Source: Drosophila pseudoobscura
Taxonomy: Eukaryota > Arthropoda > Insecta > Diptera > Drosophilidae
DNA: 64,000 nucleotides
Direction of reading: 5' to 3'
Assembly (NCBI RefSeq): GCF_009870125.1
Contig: NC_046683.1
Location: 51,847,869-51,911,868, forward strand
Shown here: piece after piece, positions 9,986 through 22,884 of the stretch
How the letters are laid out: each line of letters begins with the position of its first letter
Position numbering within the stretch: position 1 is the first letter of the stretch
Notes under the pieces: model-generated
What the model saw: the letters and a program-made list of their open reading frames with translations, nothing else
Database searches by the model: none
What the model was told of the DNA's origin: nothing
Translations under genes and position numbers: made by a program

Positions 9986-11495
9986 AACACGGCGACTATC
10001 CATTGTCTTGCTTTTCAAAAACATTTCGCGCTTCGTTCCATGCGGTCGTGTGATCGCGCACTCTCCGTCGTCCACCAAGTATTTTATTTTTGTGCATTTT
10101 AAATTGTTTCGTGTGTGTGCCGTGTCCGTGCTATTGATAACTCCCTGAAATGCAAATGCAAATGGTAAATAATGGCAGAAAAGCCGCAACGAGTGCAATT
10201 AAATGTGGTGCATATTTTAACGAAATGTGTAAACTCCCGCCTGCCTGCTGTTTTAATATTTGAGCCGCTTCGTTGCCCCACAGTGGCCGGATCCAAACCG
10301 AACAGAACCGAACCGATACCGACACCGATCCTCCTTCCTGTCTGCGCAGGCGTTTCTGCCCAGACCCCGACCTCACGAATATAACGACCCGTTCGACCAG
10401 TTTTCAGGCTGTCTCGTCTCTCCTTTGCATTTCTCATGCACACACGCTTCTCTTTTTTTATATGTTTTTTTTTTGTGCTCACGTTCTTCTACTTTTTCGG
10501 TTGCATTGTAGTCTTGTCTTTCCTTCCTATTCTCCCTCCTTCGGTTGGTGGGGGCTTTTTGGGTTTTTTCTTTGCTGGCGGTCATCGCATCGCTGTATAT
10601 ATTAACCAAGTTTCGCCTTGATAAACTAAGCCCCCCAAGATCGTCTCTACAAACACAAGTTCAATGCTGTTGCCAATGCAGTTCAAACTTCCGCCAAGCG
10701 CGCTCGAACAACAATTAGTTAGTACAAGCTCGAAATAAACGCTTTAACCTTACAATTACAACAACACGAAACGAACTGTAAATGTTCTTGCCGGATAGAT
10801 CGTGATAACAGACCAACTAGGGATATGTATAGTGTACTGTACTACTTAGATTCAATGCAAGTGTTATCTATGTCATCAGCAAATACTGTTATCGGGGAGT
10901 TGATCTTGTGATCTTGAGATGTTGAGATCTTGAGTCATCCGACCAGGAATGACACTAACTTTTTGAACTCTTTCAGCATTCATGTAAAGCTAAAGGCAAC
11001 AGTTTCATATCATAAATTTGAAACATAAGACGCTACTCAAAGTCCCCAGTTTTATAGGTACATACATACATCTTCATATCTTGTTACATCTTTGCAACCC
11101 TTTGGAACCCCATCCAAACATATACAAAAATAGCATAAACATAGAGAGTCTTTATAGAAACTTCATCTCTTCACTGTTTTCTGTATGCAAGAATGTGAGA
11201 TGTCATCATTATTGTACTCCTCGTACGCGGTCTTTTATCAAAGTTCTCATTTGTATACATTCCCATTCTCATTCTCAGGCAAATATGAAATTTCCTTGAA
11301 CGTCGTCATAGAATTGCTATTTGCTCAAGTTTAATTGTTGTTCCATTTTCTTATATGTACGTACGTACATATATAAAATATATTTTTTTGCACATGATAA
11401 GCAGTCCAGAATTAACGGATCCACACCTTCTGGAATCGCATGCGTCTGTTCTGATCTCATTCGCTCACGATATCTGGCAAGAGCAAAAAGATATC

Positions 11496-11496
<1 letters not shown>

Positions 11497-11528
<32 letters not shown>
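11497..11528. repeat. (AG)16 microsatellite
   Basis: Perfect dinucleotide run of 32 bases in non-coding DNA. GAGA-factor could bind it, but no core promoter element is visible next to it. Confidence 0.9.
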
Positions 11529-11530
<2 letters not shown>

Positions 11531-14500
11531 GGTAGAGATATAATACTCACTCTTGTTTTCGTTCTTAATCAAGTGTTTACTTGGCACAGTCTGTTCCGCA
11601 AAGCCACAGGTAGGGGTACAGTGCAGGAAATAGTATAGGGCTGTGTAATATCCGCTGCGAGATTCCTGGCATTGCATCGTAAATATTTGCAGTTGGCCAT
11701 TATCTTTTGTTTTTCAATATATTCATTAGTTATTGCAATGCCGAGAATTAAGGAAGGCAGAGGAAGGTAAGACGACATCCCCCCACCAATTCCCCATTAA
11801 GTTTGTGGTTCGTGACTGAGTCATCAGGTTTTTCCTCGTTCTTAGCCAGAACTAGAGGTTTACTTGAGGTTAGCCAGAGGCGGCAGCATGGTATGGCCGC
11901 GTTCTGCCTTTCCTCCCCATTTCTCAGTTCTGAGTTCTCAGTTCTCACTTCTTGCTCGTACATCGTACCTCGTACCTTTCTTTCTTTCGGTCGTTCTTTT
12001 GCAAGGCGGCATTCTGCTGCTGGTGGGTTCGTTCTGTTGGGGCGGGTGCGGTGCCTGCCGTGTCTACAAAGAGTTAGTGCTGTGGGCCGCACATTTCTTG
12101 TTTGCGACCGTTATTCTCTGGGGTACCTCTCGGGCCTAGACTTGGACTTGGACAAATTTGCTGGTGGTCTCTTCTCTCCCGCTGCCGCCGCTGTGCTGCT
12201 GTCATCAGCAGAATGGCTTGCTTGCCCCTGTACTTGGCTTCTAATCTGCACTGGGGGCACACCGCTGCCCCTGCCACAACTGCCACTGCTATACGTGCCG
12301 CTAAAACGCTAAAAAAAACCACTTTTCTATGCAGTTTTCGGAGCGTTTGGTAATCAAAAGCTCAAGCAATATGCACCGTAAGTGTGCTATGTGTATATAA
12401 TACCAGTCTCCGTCTCCGACTGCGAACAGTAGGTAGTACAATATATGTATAGTATATAGTTATGCATGTGGAAAACAGAGTGTGTTGTGTGTGGAACAAT
12501 GGAACGTTATACGATAAAATGTGTATAAATAACCCCAAACGGGGGTTGCATGTCACCTGTGCGCCTCTGCTGGGGGTGGGGCGGGGGCCTGGGAAAATGA
12601 AGTCACTCTCGAGAGCCCAAATAAATAAAAACGAAGCGAGAAAAGTTACAGCAAGTGCTAACTGAATATATTCATATCCAAACTGGGGGGAAGCGCAGTG
12701 AATCTGTATTGTTGAGGTTCTCAAAATGTAAGCCATGTGAACCACCCAGCAAAAACAGGCGCCGCAACAGCAGGCCCTGACAGCAGTGGCAGTAGCTAAT
12801 AGAGATTGTAACAGATGCAACAGATGTTACTATATATTGCCATAGAGGTCAGTTAACTTCAAGTGGACCAAAATTCGATGCATAGGAAGGGTTACAGACC
12901 CATTATATTGGAACCCTCCGCTTCTTAAACGACTTACTGTGGTCTCTGAAGCCTCTGTTAGTTAGCAGCTCCAGTAGAATCTTAAATTATAACAGATTTG
13001 CTCCCAAGAAAACCCGCAGAAAGGCAGTGATCTCATCATCATCATCAAAAGAGTTGGAGTGTTAGATCTTTAGCAAAAAGAAGCACGTCACATTCAATTA
13101 AGAGTGGAATCACTGGATATGGCATATTATAGAACCTGTACACCCTGTACACCCTGGAAGGGCCAGCGAGAAGCGAAAAACAATGGAAAAACCCAACTAG
13201 AATCTCGAGCTCCAAATCCAGAGACACTCAGACCTAGAGCACACACAAACACAAACACATCACACACATCCCATAACTGGGGACCATTTATGGTGTCAGT
13301 AAGGTACACTGCAGCCAGTAATGGCCATGATAATGATGCCTCTTTTGCCTTTGCCTTTGCTGCCTCGCCACCAGAACGCCACAAAGTGGTGCAATTTGGT
13401 GGCATGGTGGGCTCTTGGCCGCGGACTCTGCCAGATTCCTCCAGCCAGACTGTTGCTAGAAAGTGGAGAATAGCAAAAGTACAAAAAGAGTAATGTAAAA
13501 TAAAGTAAAGCATGCTGGGGAAAATAGCTCTGCACTCATTTTGGTAACTGACAGGCAGCTCCAAGCTCCGAGCTCCGAGCTCTGAGGGGCTTGGGTTGGT
13601 ACGGCCTGGGGAACCAAGGCAGTCAGCTCTCGGCTCTCGTCCCCTTTTTTTTCTGTGTCTGCGTCTGGTTTGGTTTGTTTTCTCCGTGGAAACGTGATTG
13701 GGTGGAGAGTGGAGCGGAGGAGCTCGTGTCTTACATTATATATAGACCAGTTTCCTCATTTTGATGTGCCTGGTTCTAATGCGCTTCCAAAACCCTCTCT
13801 GTCTCTCACTCTTTCCACTTTTCCAACACAATTACCCCGAGGTCATTGCTGAGGAGAAATGACTTGGAGGCGAGACTTTTTTGATGGCATTTGCATGGGA
13901 TTATGAGGAAAATCGGAGAAGATTTCCATTACCATTATCTCACAAAATTACCCCAAGCTATCAACAAATAAGAGTATCTTTTCGAATATCACATTTCCTT
14001 GCGGCAAGCTCAACGTACCACAAAAACCTCAGGCCACAGTATATTCGAATATTTCCTTCTTTTCGGTAATTTATTATGCCAAGAGCAGATCCAGATGATC
14101 ATTTACAGCTAAAGGCACACAAATTTTCTGCTTAGAAAAGTTTCATTCGTTGATAAAGCTGGGAAAAGTGATGCAATAGTAAAGAATGCCTCTCAATGGG
14201 TTCTCCTTTATGGTTTTAGTTTTTCTGTCGTTCTATTTCAGTATCTCTGGGCTGATATTTGATAGATACGTTTCTGTGAAGCTCAGCACATTAAAAAAGA
14301 TTTCCTTAATTATCGTGCGACTAAGTAAAGCTTTTTTTGGTTAGTTTCAGAACAAAAAAAATTAAAAAAAAAAAAAAAACGGAACAAGACAAAAACCCCC
14401 ACTCCACTCCAACCACCCCATTCGCTTCTCCTATCAAAATATATACTTATGTATGTTTAAGCCCTGATTCTCAGCCTTCTCAAAGTCCCTCATCCCATAA

Positions 14501-15117
14501 TCATAATCAATAATAAATGCGCAAATGTTCTGGGGCCATGAAATATGTATTTGCTGAATGCATGCTAAATTATTATTAAGAATAATTGTTGCTGAGTTGT
14601 TTGGTTTATAATTAGAAATGAGCCGGAAACCGGTAACTCTATCGTTTCGTAGCACGATTAATTCTGTGCATGTACATATGTATGTGGGAACATCTCCAAT
14701 TGTAATTAGTTATTGGTAAAGAATCTTCTGACTGGCTTCGGCTTCGGCTTCTGGCTGGCTCGTCCATTGAATCATCATTAAGAAAAATCTCGATTGAGGA
14801 ACTCATTAGCATTACGATGGCGCGCAGTATCGGCTAGCTATCTACTATTCGCTATCTCCCATTGGCAGTACTCTCTGGGAACCCTGTTCGGTTCTCCTCT
14901 GTTTTGTGTTGCATTGTGCGAACAGTCGAAAAGTCAAAATAAACAGAATTCAATTACACGCTGCTGCGAAACGCGACGCGCCGAACCGAACGGCGAACGA
15001 ATGAAGTTGTAAATGCCAGAGCGACCTTGAGAAGTGGGAATATATGTACTCGGGTACCTTTTACCCTCTAAAAGCAGCAGCAGCAGCACTTCCTCAAACC
15101 CATGGGCATCGGCCCTA

Positions 15118-15144
15118 TCCTCCTCCTCCTCCTCCTCCTCCTCC
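15118..15144. repeat. (TCC)9 microsatellite
   Basis: Perfect trinucleotide run of 27 bases in non-coding DNA, shortly after a CAG-rich patch (agcagcagcagcagc) at about 15073. Confidence 0.9.
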
Positions 15145-15804
15145 GTCCAGGGGCTTAGCGTATTGCCTGAGGTACCTGACGGGGCATGTGAAAGAACTGA
15201 TGGTCTGAGGTCTCAGGTCTCAGGGCTCAGGGCTCAGGGCTCAGGGAATCGAAGTAATACACACACTCGAGTGATTAATTTCCTGTTTATGAGCAGAATT
15301 TTCGTTTTCCTTTGTCTCTGTGCGGCTTCTTTTTTGGCTGCTCAAAGAAGGTTCGAGCCTTCATGGGTTCCAAGGGTTTCGAAGACTTCCCTCAATGGAC
15401 AGCGAGTTTGTCTTTGTCTCTAACCTTTCGATGGGTTTTTTGTGTATTTGCTAGGATATGAAACGATAGATATACTCGTATAAATAGAGAGCGAGAGCGA
15501 GAGATCCATAGAGGGAGACAGTGAGACTATCTTGCCTCTTTGCTGTCTTCAAACGGTTTGCGTGTTTTGCTGATATTACCGCAATTACCAGACGCCTGAT
15601 CAGATACAAGTAATGTATCTAGCAGATACGTTTTGCCCATCTTACACGTGTTGTACCAGTCGACTCTTTTTACCAGTCAATGCCCAATGCCCAATGCTCC
15701 AGCCCCAGCCAGTCCCAGTCCCTGACCAGCGATGCCTACAGGTAGCCTCTGCTAGACAGGTAGTATTTCCCAGAGCTCTCTATAGAGAGGCTCATCGTCG
15801 GAGT

Positions 15805-15870
15805 TTCGCTCTCTCTCTCTATTTCTCTGAGTCTCAGTCAGCGTTCAGACCCAGGCCCATTCAGTCTCAC
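15805..15870 (+). promoter_or_regulatory. Candidate TATA-less core promoter with CT/GAGA tract, Inr and DPE-like site
   Basis: A CT tract (GAGA-factor type) at 15809-15821 precedes TCAGTC at 15834-15839, which fits the fly initiator with A+1 at 15836. AGTCTC at +28 to +33 is one mismatch from the DPE consensus. The sequence after it (CG-rich, alternating Cs) resembles a 5' UTR. It could start a long blot transcript that splices to the coding exon at 22876. Confidence 0.35.
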
Positions 15871-16554
15871 CGAACCTGTCGTCGTCATCGCGTTACCGCA
15901 AAAACGCTTCGAAACTCGCACTCGGATTTGAATTTCAATGTTATTTTTTTTTGTTTTTCTGTTCTGTACGTAATTTCTAGCGAATTTTCGCTATTGAATC
16001 GAAATTGATTTTCGACTGTTGTGCCCGACGTGTAGCAATGCCCCTTTATGGGGCATTCAAATGAGCTTTTTAGAGCAACAGCGTTACGTCTCTGATTACC
16101 CGATTCCAGTTTCGGTTTTGGTTTGGGCTTGTGTCGTGTTGCCCCAAAAAATAAAAAAAGAGCAGTAGCCAGGCTGAATACAAATTAAAAAATTATCTAC
16201 TTCCGACCAAGTGATGAATGGGAATGTCGGGTTAATCTAAAGAATATCTTCAGAAGTGGAAAGAAGTTCAAATAGCAAAGTTTATGAGAGCAGAAAACCA
16301 ACAAAATTTATGCGACAATTGATGTGCAACTTGTTTTAAATATACATACATATCTATAGTTTAATACAATGTGCGTGAAAATCCGTTAAACAAATTCTAT
16401 AATTTGTGTGGTTTTCTGTATGGTAAATAAATTTTATTTATAATTGCGAAATAATAGCCTAAGAGATCTGATCTATTCGATGTGTTCCATTTTATATATT
16501 TTGAGTATAGGGGTACATACATATATTAGATTTGTGGTGAAAATGAATGTGCGT

Positions 16555-16925
16555 AACGTCCAGATGGAATCTTTTCCGACCCCATAAAGTATATATATTC
16601 TTGATCAGCAGCAATAGCCGAGTCGATTGAGCCGTGTCTGTCTGTCTGTCCGTCCCTATAAGCGCCTAGTGTTCAAAGCCCACAGAAGCTAGAGCAACGA
16701 CATTTTATACCCGGACTTCTGTGATATGTCACTGTCGCTCCACCCTTTTCCGCCCCCACAAAGAACGAAAATCCCTGGCATCTACAATATTAAATATTCG
16801 AGAAAACTTAAAACGCACAATCATAGAAAATAACCATATCTATCAGATTGCTGAATATGGAGCAGATCGGATCACTTTTATAGCCAAAAGGAAAAAATCA
16901 ATTTGCACTGGCACATCGGGTATAA
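16555..16925 (+). mobile_element. DINE-1/INE-1-like non-autonomous repeat fragment
   Basis: The text 'tatatattcttgatcagcag', 'tagccgagtcgattgagccg', a short (GTCT)/(GTCC) tract and 'atatctatcagattgctgaa' through 'tatagccaaaaggaaaaaat' is a combination I recognise from dispersed Drosophila repeats of the DINE-1 (Helentron-related) type. No coding capacity. The family assignment is from memory and not checked against a repeat library. Confidence 0.5.
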
Positions 16926-18787
16926 ATGTAGAGCTGCGGTCTCCGCAGCAACTCACAACGTTCCTCCTCGTTTTTTTTATAGAATTTCGTGAGTGATTTG
17001 AAGGTGTTCTTAACTCATCGGAATCCTAGTCAATGATGCCTGGCTACCTTTTCCAACCGGTTCTAAGGCTTGAAATACATTTAATCTTCTCCGCAGCATA
17101 ACTAAAGATCCGTTCAGTGGTTACCTAATACCATAATGGTCTTTAAATTTCCATTAGGAGATTAGTTTGGTATTTTCCAAGTCCCCATTTGAGGTTTCTG
17201 ACTGAAAGATCCCATTAAAATTGGTTCCAACTGAGAATTGAAATCGGGAAAACTCCGATCACGCACCTGCTGGGCTTCTATGAAACCTTCGCTTTGGAGA
17301 TTGTTTTGTTTGTGTAGCGATCTACGTCAGAGGTAGTTATTTTTAAACACCTGCCATGAATATTTGTGTATCTAATTTTTCGTCTGGCTTTAGAAGCATC
17401 CCCCCAATACCTATGTATACCCATCCCCATCTTCGCCCCCATCTCCGTTCCCATCTCCATCCCCAATTTCATTGCCAGTTTGTCTATTTGTTTGTTCGAT
17501 TCAATTGCGAAAAAGTTCGAGGGGCGAAGGAGGATGGTGAGGAGCCTCCGCCATTCAGTTGCTAATGATTCTGATAATTGCCATTGTGCGAGGCCCCAAA
17601 GCGTCGCGTTTTATTGTGTAACAAGAGGTTGGAGAGGGGACAAACATTTAGCCAGCGATTTGTTGAGTACGGATGGATTATGATTGCCAGCCACTTGCGG
17701 TCCGTCGATGTCGATGTTGATGCTGATGCTGATGCAATTAACGAGCAGCAAGGGCAACATGAAGCATTTACAATGATTTGCATAAACAGGCAGTCCTGAC
17801 TCCAAGTTGGAGTTGGAGTTGGAGTTGGAGCCGTAGCAATTATTGAATCGAGTTTGCGGTTGAAGCCGAAGCCTGTGCCTGTGCCTTTGCCACATAGCGT
17901 CTTTTTTGTGCTCTTGACCCAGTGGCAAGAGTGTCAAAGAGGCAGTAATCTTTATGGTTATGGCCGCATGCCTAAACACGTCCAATAAAAAGTATGTCCA
18001 CCATGCCATGCCTTGATCTTTCGGATAAATGTAATTACCAGCGCTCTAATGTGCTAAATGCAATTGGCAATGCTTTAATGGCGGAACGTGTTTGAAGATG
18101 TGGGCATCTGCCATCTATCCACATCTCGTGGCGGTGTGTGAAGACGCAAAGCAGACTGCCCCACAAAAACACTCCACACCACTCCTCGGAGTGGGGCAGT
18201 GGCGAAAACGCGGGCTCGCATGGAGCTGTCGAATGTGTGACAATTTGTTGCTGTGACAAAAAGAAAAACTTGCTAAAAAGCCAGCCGGAAAGATTCGTTT
18301 CGAAAAATGGAATCCGTGAAGCGTGCAACGAGAGAGAGATATTTGCAGTAGTCCGTGTCCCCACAGCGGACAGCATTAATTACATTCGATTGAACAATCA
18401 ATAAAGAGCAATCAAAGCGATACAGATACACATATGTACTCTGAGATTTTTTTTTTTACTTGTATCTCTGTCTCGCGCTCGAGACTCGCTCGTTTCAATA
18501 TAATTTACACATAATTTTACATAATCTACGGCTCTTTTGAGAAACTGTGTCAAGCAAAGACACAAACTATGGCTGTACAATAGTTAGTAATGTACATATC
18601 TAATGGATACGCAAAAGAGCCACAATTAAGAGTGGCTTTTGTTATTTTTACTTTCGTTCAGCAACCGAGTCCCCGATCGCAGCGGGGAAACTGGGGAAAC
18701 TAGTGGCAGCGGGTACTCGTTGAGGAAGGAAGGAAAGAGCGGTAGCAAACAAACAGAAAAACTCATCTAGTTTTTACTTTCCTTTTA

Positions 18788-18845
18788 AGCCAGGCCAAGC
18801 CAAGCCAAGCCAAGCCAAGCCAAGCCCAGTCAAGCCAAGCCAAGC
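18788..18845. repeat. AAGCC pentamer tandem repeat
   Basis: About ten imperfect units of 'caagc', with one gcccagt interruption, in non-coding DNA. Confidence 0.85.
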
Positions 18846-20127
18846 GCAGACTTTCAATTACTCGAATGCTGTGCTAAAGATAAAGATATATGTATATATA
18901 TACAATCTAAACAATCTCTTCTAAATCGAAACATCTATCAAAGGTTTATCAGGGATTTTCCCCCACTCCTGCCACTTTTCATAGATATTTTCAATCTCTG
19001 TCTGCTGTTGGGTCTTTGCTTTTCCACTGTCTACTTTCCATATCGCCTGTCTGCCCGTGGCCGTATCCATCAGATGATCTCTTAATTAGGCACACAGTTG
19101 GACATTAATTAGTGCCGCTGTTTTGGTTCGTTTTTCCTTTTATTTTTCCCTCGCTCGGACTTAAATGGATATTACTTTGGCGAGATGTTTGCTGTTTGCC
19201 ATTTGTGACATTCTGTTTGGGGCTAGCTGGCCGTCGGATGCAGGTTCAGGTTCACCCTTAATGGGGTTGACGGGGACTGCTTGGACTTTCGCTCTGTCAA
19301 AGGTCAACCACGTGTTCGAGGGTCGGTCTGAGATTAATAAGAGTCTGCCATTTAATTGCCTTTAATCTGGACGTTAGATTAAGGTAGAGATTGTCATGGC
19401 ATTCCAGTTGTAAATGCTGTATGAACTTTAGAGAACCATTAGCTTTATTATCGGAATTCTTGTTGGGGATTATTAACTTTAAGAGTTTTTATGCTGAGGT
19501 TTACAACTGATTGATCTTGAGTGGGATTTTTTCTCTTCCTTTTGAACATAATTATGCTGATGTTTCCTTGGAAACTGAACCCTTAATTATCCGAAGTATT
19601 GTTACTTAAAAAAAAGTTATGAGCAGACATTTGAGGTGAACAGAGGCTCGGCGAGGTTCTGTGAGGTTCGGTTCGGTTCTTTCGAGTACAGCTCCTCTAA
19701 ATGGCAACTTAATGTTCGGTTTGACTTTGGTCAGAAGTGGAAGTGGAAAAAGCCACAGCGGCTGTGGTGGTTACGCCCGGCTGAATATGAGTTGGTGGTG
19801 CCACTGCCTGCCACTGTTGCTGCTGGTGCTGCTTGTACTGTTGTTGTTGCTGCTGGTGTTTGTTGCCCTCGTCAGAACCTTTATCAAGTGTCATAGTTTT
19901 TCCTACTCTCCGACTCCTCGCTGTAGTTGTCGCCGTTCAATTTGAGTGCACAAAGAAAAGCAATGACTGCGCCAGAGCCAGAGCCAGAGCCAGTGCCAGT
20001 ACAGATACTACATGTGTATCTGTTGTACTTTCTTGGGAGTACGTATGTATGTATGTACCTGTTAATAACTTGTAACTTGATGCACTGCACACACCATCGC
20101 CATTGCGTCCCTTGGGTTCCGTTTGGT

Positions 20128-20176
20128 TCGCTTCGCCTCGCCTCGCCTCGCCTCGGCCCGGTCCGGTCCGGTCCGG
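20128..20176. repeat. Adjacent CTCGC and GGTCC pentamer runs
   Basis: Four CTCGC-type units are followed directly by about four GGTCC units. Two different GC-rich pentamers abut in non-coding DNA. Confidence 0.8.
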
Positions 20177-20986
20177 GGCGTCCCCGTCTCACTGGACTGA
20201 CTTTCCAAGTCTTCCACCAAACCAACGGTCGAGTGAGCGCCTCGTCCCGTCTCCCGTCTCCTGGCTCCCGTCTCCGTTCTATATGTATCTGTGTGGATTT
20301 AACACTTATGTCTGTGGCTTTTCTGCTTAATTTGCAGACACAAAACTATCAGCAGACTCTATCTGTATCGGCTACTGTATCTGTGTCTGCAACATGCAAA
20401 TGCAAATCGTTTTGGCATTACGGCGCCACATTTGTTTGCAAAATGTTCATCGTTCAATAATAAACAAGCGAAGACGCCACGCCGCCCGCTGCCTTCATCC
20501 ACTTTTGGGCCTTCATTTGGCCAAAGACCCGCAAATATTTTGATACCCGGCACTTGTGGAGGGTACACGAGTCCGAGTACCTTTCCCTCCTCTTAGAGTT
20601 TGCTTAGATATGGGTAAAAATCAGACGATGACGAAAGGCATTGATTTCTATGGGGCTCCTGCGAGGTCTGTCTCTGTTCGTTTATGAAAATATTTATAGA
20701 TGAAGGCTTTAGAAGGTTTTTCAACATTTTCCATACTCACTTGCTTTCATAGAATTCTCAGAATTCACTTCATGGCTTGAGGAATATCTCTTTCAACTAC
20801 TGGGCATCATTTCAGTCGAGTATCCCGCTCCTTTGTGATCTCACCTGTTGCTCATAATGACGGGGCTTTTAGGGGCGGTCTGGAGCTGCAGTAAATAAAC
20901 GCAAAAATTTGTATAAGCACCCGTACTCGGGGCAGATTGAGATATATGGTTCGAGTATATATGGCCTCTTTCAGTTTGACTTGGGA

Positions 20987-21049
20987 CGTCCGTCCGTCCG
21001 TCCGTCCGTCCGTCCGTCCGTCCGTCCGTCCGTCCGTCCGTCCGTCCGT
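20987..21049. repeat. (CGTC)n microsatellite, about 16 units
   Basis: Perfect tetranucleotide run of 63 bases. Such tracts are often part of DINE-1-type elements, but the flanks here do not resemble one. Confidence 0.9.
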
Positions 21050-22875
21050 TTCTGGACGGTCGCTGGTCACCGAACTCGATCTCGCATGTCCAAAGTGGAT
21101 TTTGGCTTCTTTCTCTTTTCCCTTTTTATTTTTTTTTTTGCTCATTTATGCAAGCATGCATAATCATTGGTAAATATGCATTTCCACTGAAGACGACGGC
21201 TCTGCGGCAACGACGATAAGAGGCTGTGGATGGTGCTGCCGACTTCGCAAAGATAAATGTGTGCCATTGGGCCGATAAGATGTTTGTTTGACTTCTGATG
21301 CCTCCTCGAGCACCACTCATTAGTATAATGACCCAACGAAAAATTCAATGATCGAAGTGCAGTGAGTCATCATCAGGCTTCAATTGTTGCCAACTGTGCA
21401 ACTGTTGGGCTCTGACTTTGAACAGCATTCGGCGAAAACATTTACGCACTTGGCTTAATTAATGTTTATTAGCCGAATATATTTGTTTAATTCCGCCCGT
21501 TGCCAAGGTGATAACTGACTTAACCCGTCCCCCCCTAAGGGGAATACAGTTTTTTTTTTAAATTTATTTACAGTTTATAAATGGGTTTGAATGGCGTTTG
21601 GGTGCAGAGCTTTTCTCGGAAGTTGATGAGAAGAATACGAAATTGTACAAGCGCGTTTATCTTTTTTAATCAGCAAAAAAATCACAGAATAGTCCCGAAC
21701 TAAGCAGATTTCAGACTTGGAAAGAAAGTTAACGTTTCTAACATTGAATAAATTGTATATTTCGAGTATTCAGGGAATTGATGATACTAAAACTGAGCAG
21801 TATTATCTAGAAATATCGACCTATTTAACAACTTTATAAATTCCACAATTTAAACGTTTCTGTAACTCCTTACAATCGGTCAGCTTAGATTACAAGCTAC
21901 TTATCAGCAATCGATATCTCATGAGATACGAGATATGTACATTTTCAGTGAATAAAATATACATATGTACATACATATGTGTGTATATATATGTACTTTC
22001 CTTGTGGGCTGGCTGGCAGTGGGTTAAGGCATCTGCTGTTTGAGCTTCAATGGAAATGAAAATGGAACATTAAACGAACGCTATTTCAGGAACGAGAAAC
22101 GAAACTCAATTTTCGTGTTAATAAAAATAAGTTGTGAAACCGAAAACGATACAGAACCAGAAACAGAAACACTTGACTCCACTGATAGCACTGTGTGTAC
22201 TCGACTCGACTCGTATTGGAACAGATGTTTAAACATTAAACGACTTTGTTTCGTTGACTTTCTGCTCGATTCGATTCGAGATGTTTTCACAGCCATATAA
22301 ATGATAAAAACCGATCAGGCAAGTGAAAGACCAGACCCTGTTCCCAGTCTAGTGTTAAAAGTGATTTGCACGGATTTCTGTTAAACACAAAAAGAAGCCA
22401 AAGAATCTCAGGAAAGTGGATCCAACAATATGTCATAATATGACTATCTATATTCCATAGAATAATATAGAAGAAGGGCTTTGCTTTCACTTTCACAGAT
22501 CGGCGAATTGTGGCAAATTTTTACACACATTTCACTTTCAGTTCAACGGTTTCGTTGTCTACTACATATATGAAAAGGGGAGGGGAGGGGGATGGTCATT
22601 GTTCTCTGACGATTCGCATGCAAATCCGATGTCAAAACAAAAAACCAGCCCAAAACCCCAAGCAGATCTCTCATATGAATCATTTCATTTGAAAAAACAC
22701 AACAGCGGATATATTTTGTATATATATTTCATTTTCGTTGGTGTGTTGGTTTCGTGTGAACTCCAGAGCCGGAGTTGGGCTTTGAACTTATTCAGATCCG
22801 ATGTTTCCACGAATTTTACTCACCTTCCATTCTGACGTTTTTTCTGACTTTTTTCTGGGCTTGTTTTGGTTTCAG

Positions 22876-22884
22876 ATCTAATCG
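22876..22884 (+). other. 5' UTR remnant before the blot start codon
   Basis: A strong acceptor ends at 22875, so nine leader bases precede ATG at 22885. The rest of the 5' UTR must lie in one or more upstream exons, not identified with confidence. Confidence 0.6.

Larger units (their letters stand above)
9990..16550. other. Non-coding region, possible 5' leader and regulatory DNA of blot
   Basis: No open frame here looks coding; most are low-complexity. From about 10040 to 10164 the sequence is moderately GC-rich and ends in a good donor (aaatg|gtaaat), so it could be a non-coding first exon. The rest is AT-rich with simple repeats: (AG)16 at 11497-11528, (TCC)9 at 15118-15144, and a 'ctcaggg' tandem at about 15215-15247. 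An A-rich run occurs near 14355-14380. A stretch at 14870-15010 with many CG dinucleotides resembles a fly 5' UTR. Confidence 0.4.
16960..22875. other. Non-coding region upstream of the first blot coding exon
   Basis: No supported gene. It holds simple repeats: a GGAGTT hexamer run at 17806-17830, an AAGCC pentamer run at 18788-18845, CTCGC and GGTCC pentamer runs at 20128-20176, and a CGTC tetramer run at 20987-21049. Long open frames through 19.6-20.5 kb coincide with these repeats and are not coding. The segment ends in a strong polypyrimidine tract and acceptor (tggtttcag) at 22867-22875. Confidence 0.5.
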
